DNA of 42,565 nucleotides from the NCBI GenBank assembly GCA_030748335.1, contig JASMMD010000010.1, forward strand, positions 1 through 42,565, given 5' to 3'. This DNA comes from Candidatus Thalassarchaeum sp. GTDB taxonomy: Archaea > Thermoplasmatota > Poseidoniia > Poseidoniales > Thalassarchaeaceae. The notes beneath the pieces are model-generated. The model searched no databases, was not told where the DNA came from, and was given only the letters and a program-made list of their open reading frames with translations. The translations under genes were made by a program, and so were the position numbers. This document shows, in pieces, positions 39,844-42,565 of this stretch (position 1 is the stretch's first letter; the number at the start of each line of letters is the position of its first letter).

Positions 39844-41871
39844 TTAACCCTGTGCGAAGATGTCAGGATCCCAAGCCGAGATTTTCCCGACAAAGGCACT
39901 AGCCATTACTGTCAAGGGACTAGCGAGATACAGCTTGCCGGGTCCGGAGCGACCCTGGTAGTTCCGGTTGATTGCTGAGATGGTGACCTGTTCAGCGTCG
40001 TCACTAATCCCCGGCCCAGCACCTATGCAGGCGCCGCACCCCGGGTCAATCAGCTCGATTCCGGCGCGTTCGAACATCTCACTCCAGCCGTTCTTCTCAG
40101 ACAGATCCTTCACCGTCTTAGAGCCGAACTGGATGTAACAGTCCACTCCCTCAGGGATTCTCACACCGGCATCGAGGGCCGCCTCGGTGACCTGAGCGTA
40201 GTATGCGAAATCGTCGTCCTTCCCGGCGGTGCACGAGCCGGCGTAGGCGATGTCTATGCTGATTTCTCCGAGATCATCGATGTAAGCGCCGTTTGTCGGG
40301 TCTGAGGGTATCCCCTCGTCAGGGTTACCTGGGTGTGCAACCATCGGACGAATTTCCGATAGATCGATGGTGTGGACCCCACCGTGGTACTCCGCTCCCT
40401 CGTCGGGCAGGACAAAGGCACCACGCACCACCTCCTCGCTCAATCCCGGTCTGCGCTTCAGCAGCCAATCCACTGTACGGTCGTCTGGCTCGCATATCCC
40501 AGTCTTGGCGCTGCACTCAGTTGCCATGTTGCATAGCGTCGCTCTCTCATCCATCGACAGATTGGTCAGTCCCGGGCCGCCGAACTCCATGCTCCTGTCG
40601 AGCGTCTCCGAGTTAGCGGCGTACCTCCACAGGATGTGCAGGATGACGTCCTTGGCTGTGCACCCGGGGTCGAGGGCACCCTCCAATTCGAAGCGAATAC
40701 TCTCCGGGACTTGTACGAAGGCGAACTGGTTGTGTACTAGATTAGCGTACTCGGTCGAGCCAACGCCATAGGCCAAGGCATTGGTCGCCCCACCCATGCA
40801 GGTATGCGAATCGGTGGCTTGGATGAAGTCTCCCACATCAATGAACTCCTCTCGGGCGACCTGATGGCAGATGCCCGGGCTGATGCCATCCTCGGCCGAG
40901 TAGTCACGCACGCCCGTGTGCTGCTGGAATACGCCCTGCAAATCACGCAGTGTCTGAATTTTCTCGGCGAATCGACCGAACCTCGGCACACCGGTGGCGT
41001 ACAGCAGATGATCCTCGAAGACCGCGTACTTCGAGGGATTTGGAAGCGTGTAGTCGTCACCGTACTCCTGCTTGAGAAACTCGTGAACTTGCCCCGTCGT
41101 GAACTCGTGCGAGTACCCTCCGTCGACCTGTGAGAGCACTGCGTCCCCTGGTTTGACGTAGCGTGCAGAACCGTTCTTCCCGAGCAGCTTGTTCGAGACC
41201 ATTTTCTCCACCATGGTCATCGGGCGTGGCCCAGTGTTCAGTTCAGGCAGGCTCACTTCTCCGTCACCAAGCCTCCTAGCGAACGGCAGGATGCCACCGT
41301 TCTCGACAATCAGTCGGGTCACTGGGTCGTACTGCGAGGTGAACTCATTCAGGGGGATGCTTTCGCCTGCCTGCAGTTTCTCCAGCATCTCGTGGTCCCC
41401 CATTAACTGCCCGAGATTGATGTTGTTGCGCTCGTGTATAGGCGCGAAGGACGCAGCGATGACGACCCTGATTCCAGACCAGCGCTCGCACTGAGCGGCA
41501 GTCTCACGACTCGATCCGGTACCCTTGCGATGGCCGGACACTATGACCTCGAACCCACCGTCCAGCAGGGCGTGAGGCTCGAATACGCGCCTACCTTCGT
41601 GAATCAGCCCGGCGTAGGCGTTCTCGGCTATGACCGCCGGCTCGTGGTCGAAGCAGACCCAAGCTGGAGTCATGACGTCGGTGTTGATATCGTCGAGCAG
41701 ATCCTCAACACGGAGATCCGTCATACGTAGGTCGAGACCCTCGTAGAGTTGCCTGCGAATCAGTTCGAGGTCCTTCGTGAGGAAGAGCACCCTCTTGCCG
41801 GGGGTCAGGGATATTCGCTGCGGGGGCCACTTCTCGGACAGGGTCACACCACCTTCTTCGATTGGTGTCAA
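39844..41871 (-). CDS. Aconitase/3-isopropylmalate dehydratase family enzyme, swivel domain first (fused, permuted)
   Basis: A 675-residue enzyme in which a LeuD-like swivel domain precedes a LeuC-like catalytic domain. The swivel part has DDINTDVMTPA (near residue 60), GHRKGTGSSRETAAQ (near 113) and IAASFAPIHERNNINLG. The catalytic part has GICHQVAREE, ATDSHTCMGGATNALAYGVGSTE, the Fe-S ligands GSCTAGKDDD (Cys547) and DPGCGACIG (Cys612, Cys615). LeuCD are usually separate subunits and canonical aconitase has the swivel at the C-terminus, so this order is closer to AcnB. GSSRET replaces the usual GSSREH. Substrate could be isopropylmalate, citrate or homoaconitate-like acids. The start is TTG 41871 or GTG 41847; the latter follows AAGGTGG closely. 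Confidence 0.85.
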   Translation of the reverse strand: MTPIEEGGVTLSEKWPPQRISLTPGKRVLFLTKDLELIRRQLYEGLDLRMTDLRVEDLLDDINTDVMTPAWVCFDHEPAVIAENAYAGLIHEGRRVFEPHALLDGGFEVIVSGHRKGTGSSRETAAQCERWSGIRVVIAASFAPIHERNNINLGQLMGDHEMLEKLQAGESIPLNEFTSQYDPVTRLIVENGGILPFARRLGDGEVSLPELNTGPRPMTMVEKMVSNKLLGKNGSARYVKPGDAVLSQVDGGYSHEFTTGQVHEFLKQEYGDDYTLPNPSKYAVFEDHLLYATGVPRFGRFAEKIQTLRDLQGVFQQHTGVRDYSAEDGISPGICHQVAREEFIDVGDFIQATDSHTCMGGATNALAYGVGSTEYANLVHNQFAFVQVPESIRFELEGALDPGCTAKDVILHILWRYAANSETLDRSMEFGGPGLTNLSMDERATLCNMATECSAKTGICEPDDRTVDWLLKRRPGLSEEVVRGAFVLPDEGAEYHGGVHTIDLSEIRPMVAHPGNPDEGIPSDPTNGAYIDDLGEISIDIAYAGSCTAGKDDDFAYYAQVTEAALDAGVRIPEGVDCYIQFGSKTVKDLSEKNGWSEMFERAGIELIDPGCGACIGAGPGISDDAEQVTISAINRNYQGRSGPGKLYLASPLTVMASAFVGKISAWDPDIFAQG

Positions 41872-41963
41872 GGTCGCGCTCTATTTCATCATTCTCAATA
41901 CCGGCATTGCTCTCAACAGCCTCTCAGTAAAGCGGTTATTCCTGTTTTACATGAACTATTACT

Positions 41964-41973
41964 CTTAAATAAG
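41964..41973. promoter_or_regulatory. TATA-like box in the divergent tfb promoter region
   Basis: CTTAAATAAG reads as an A/T box on both strands. On the plus strand it predicts transcription near 41995, about 30 bases before the tfb ATG. On the minus strand it could drive the aconitase-family gene with a leader of about 70 bases. The rest of the gap, 41872-42023, holds no gene. Confidence 0.5.
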
Positions 41974-41993
41974 ATGGTCTGTCGGGATTTATT

Positions 41994-42011
41994 ACCTTTG
42001 CGAGCAAAGGT
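41994..42011. promoter_or_regulatory. Palindrome overlapping the predicted tfb start site and ribosome-binding region
   Basis: ACCTTTGC-GA-GCAAAGGT is a perfect inverted repeat with 8-base arms. It begins at the predicted transcription start and its right arm contains the first bases of AGGTGG, the ribosome-binding candidate. It could be an operator, or a hairpin in the mRNA leader. Confidence 0.55.
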
Positions 42012-42023
42012 GGAAGTGAGGGA

Positions 42024-42565
42024 ATGGCAGACGATGGATATCTAGTGGAAGACACTGTGAAGTGCAGCGAGTGCGGTAGCAGGAACCTAAACAGGGATGA
42101 GACCAGAGGAGAGGTAGTCTGTGATGACTGCGGCTTGGTGCTGGAGGATAACGTAATCGACCAAGGCGCTGAGTGGCGCGTCTTCAGCCCCGAGCAGGGC
42201 GACCAGCGCGCGCGTACAGGAGCGCCTATGACGGTGATGCTGCACGACAAGGGACTGTCCACCGATATCGACTGGCAGAACAAGGACTACTCCGGCAAGG
42301 CGATTTCGAGCCGCTACCGAAGCCAGTTCTACCGCATGAGGAAGTGGCAGAAGCGTTCTCGAGTCAGCAACGCCACCGAGCGAAACCTAGCAATGGCTCT
42401 GGCCGAGCTTGACCGCATGGCCAGCCGCCTGGACCTTCCGAAGTCGATTCGCGAGTCGGCTGCTGTGAACTACAAGAAGGCCGTCGAGGCCAGACTCATC
42501 CGCGGACGCTCCATCGAGGGAGTCGCCGCAGCCAGCCTCTACGCAGCCTGCAGGCAGTGCAACAA
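42024..42565 (+). CDS. tfb: Transcription initiation factor B (TFB), 3'-truncated by window
   Basis: The archaeal TFIIB homolog that bridges TBP and RNA polymerase. The frame is open to the window end (about 180 codons). The N-terminal zinc ribbon has CSECG (Cys14, Cys17) and CDDCG (Cys33, Cys36); the B-reader segment follows ([23 protein letters not shown]), then the first cyclin-like repeat begins ([23 protein letters not shown], then [18 protein letters not shown]). ATG 42024 is preceded by AGGTGG and GTGAGG. It is divergent from the aconitase-family gene and has a palindrome in its leader. Archaea often have several tfb genes; which paralog this is cannot be told here. Confidence 0.95.
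   Translation, partial: MADDGYLVEDTVKCSECGSRNLNRDETRGEVVCDDCGLVLEDNVIDQGAEWRVFSPEQGDQRARTGAPMTVMLHDKGLSTDIDWQNKDYSGKAISSRYRSQFYRMRKWQKRSRVSNATERNLAMALAELDRMASRLDLPKSIRESAAVNYKKAVEARLIRGRSIEGVAAASLYAACRQCN

Overview
The window is a gene-dense, GC-rich (by eye) stretch of archaeal chromosome. Archaeal markers are topoisomerase VI A and B, transcription factor B, an RpoP-type RNA polymerase subunit, an RFC-type clamp loader, a Trm5-type tRNA methyltransferase, diphthine synthase and a geranylgeranyl-reductase family flavoprotein. Mixed with these are a bacterial-type UvrA, a PlsC-like acyltransferase, LysE/RhtB exporters and Asp-box lipoproteins. That mixture suggests a marine Group II euryarchaeon (Candidatus Poseidoniales). 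This is inferred from gene content only. No stretch over 300 bases lacks a gene; the longest gaps, about 130-150 bases, are divergent promoter regions.

Layout. 1-364: 3' part or whole of a small zinc-ribbon protein. 430-4862 (+): uvrA, a YccA/Bax-inhibitor-type membrane protein and a LysE-type exporter. 4859-11136 (-): a probable five-gene operon, read from the right: GGR-type flavoprotein, NagD-like phosphatase, extended SDR, and two paralogous Asp-box lipoproteins. 11347-15451: YczE-like membrane protein, threonine synthase, then a divergent Lrp regulator and Cys/Met PLP enzyme, then a second LysE-type exporter. Together these look like an aspartate-family/sulfur amino acid locus. 15452-18009 (-): a large unknown protein and diphthine synthase, divergent from the trm5-like gene, whose candidate starts overlap it.

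19258-21471 (+) is the most unusual part: four tandem small genes that are more A/T-rich than their neighbours. They encode otherwise different, mostly membrane proteins that share C-terminal Cys/His, Glu-Pro and NWWEE modules, with near-identical DNA in the tails. The array ends one base from the 3' end of tRNA-Asp, and its last gene shares a split zinc-ribbon domain with the gene at the left edge.

21627-29460 (+): GMP synthase glutaminase subunit, RpoP with an extra ribbon, an RFC-like ATPase, tRNA-Arg on the opposite strand, a 4-TM unknown, a degenerate fumarate-reductase-like flavoprotein, a HIT protein, a PlsC-like acyltransferase and a small unknown. 29575-34686: a giant anchored surface protein with a von Willebrand A domain inserted in a beta-propeller. 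34687-35807: an ArsR-type regulator with a strong palindromic operator candidate, divergent from a small two-TM protein. 35808-41871 (-): a fused and permuted aconitase/isopropylmalate-isomerase family enzyme, top6B, top6A and a membrane protein. 42024-end (+): tfb, cut by the window.

Several promoters place a TATA-like box about 25-30 bases before the start codon, as expected for leaderless archaeal mRNAs; others show GGTGA/GGAGG ribosome-binding sites. Several convergent gene pairs abut or overlap at the stop codons.
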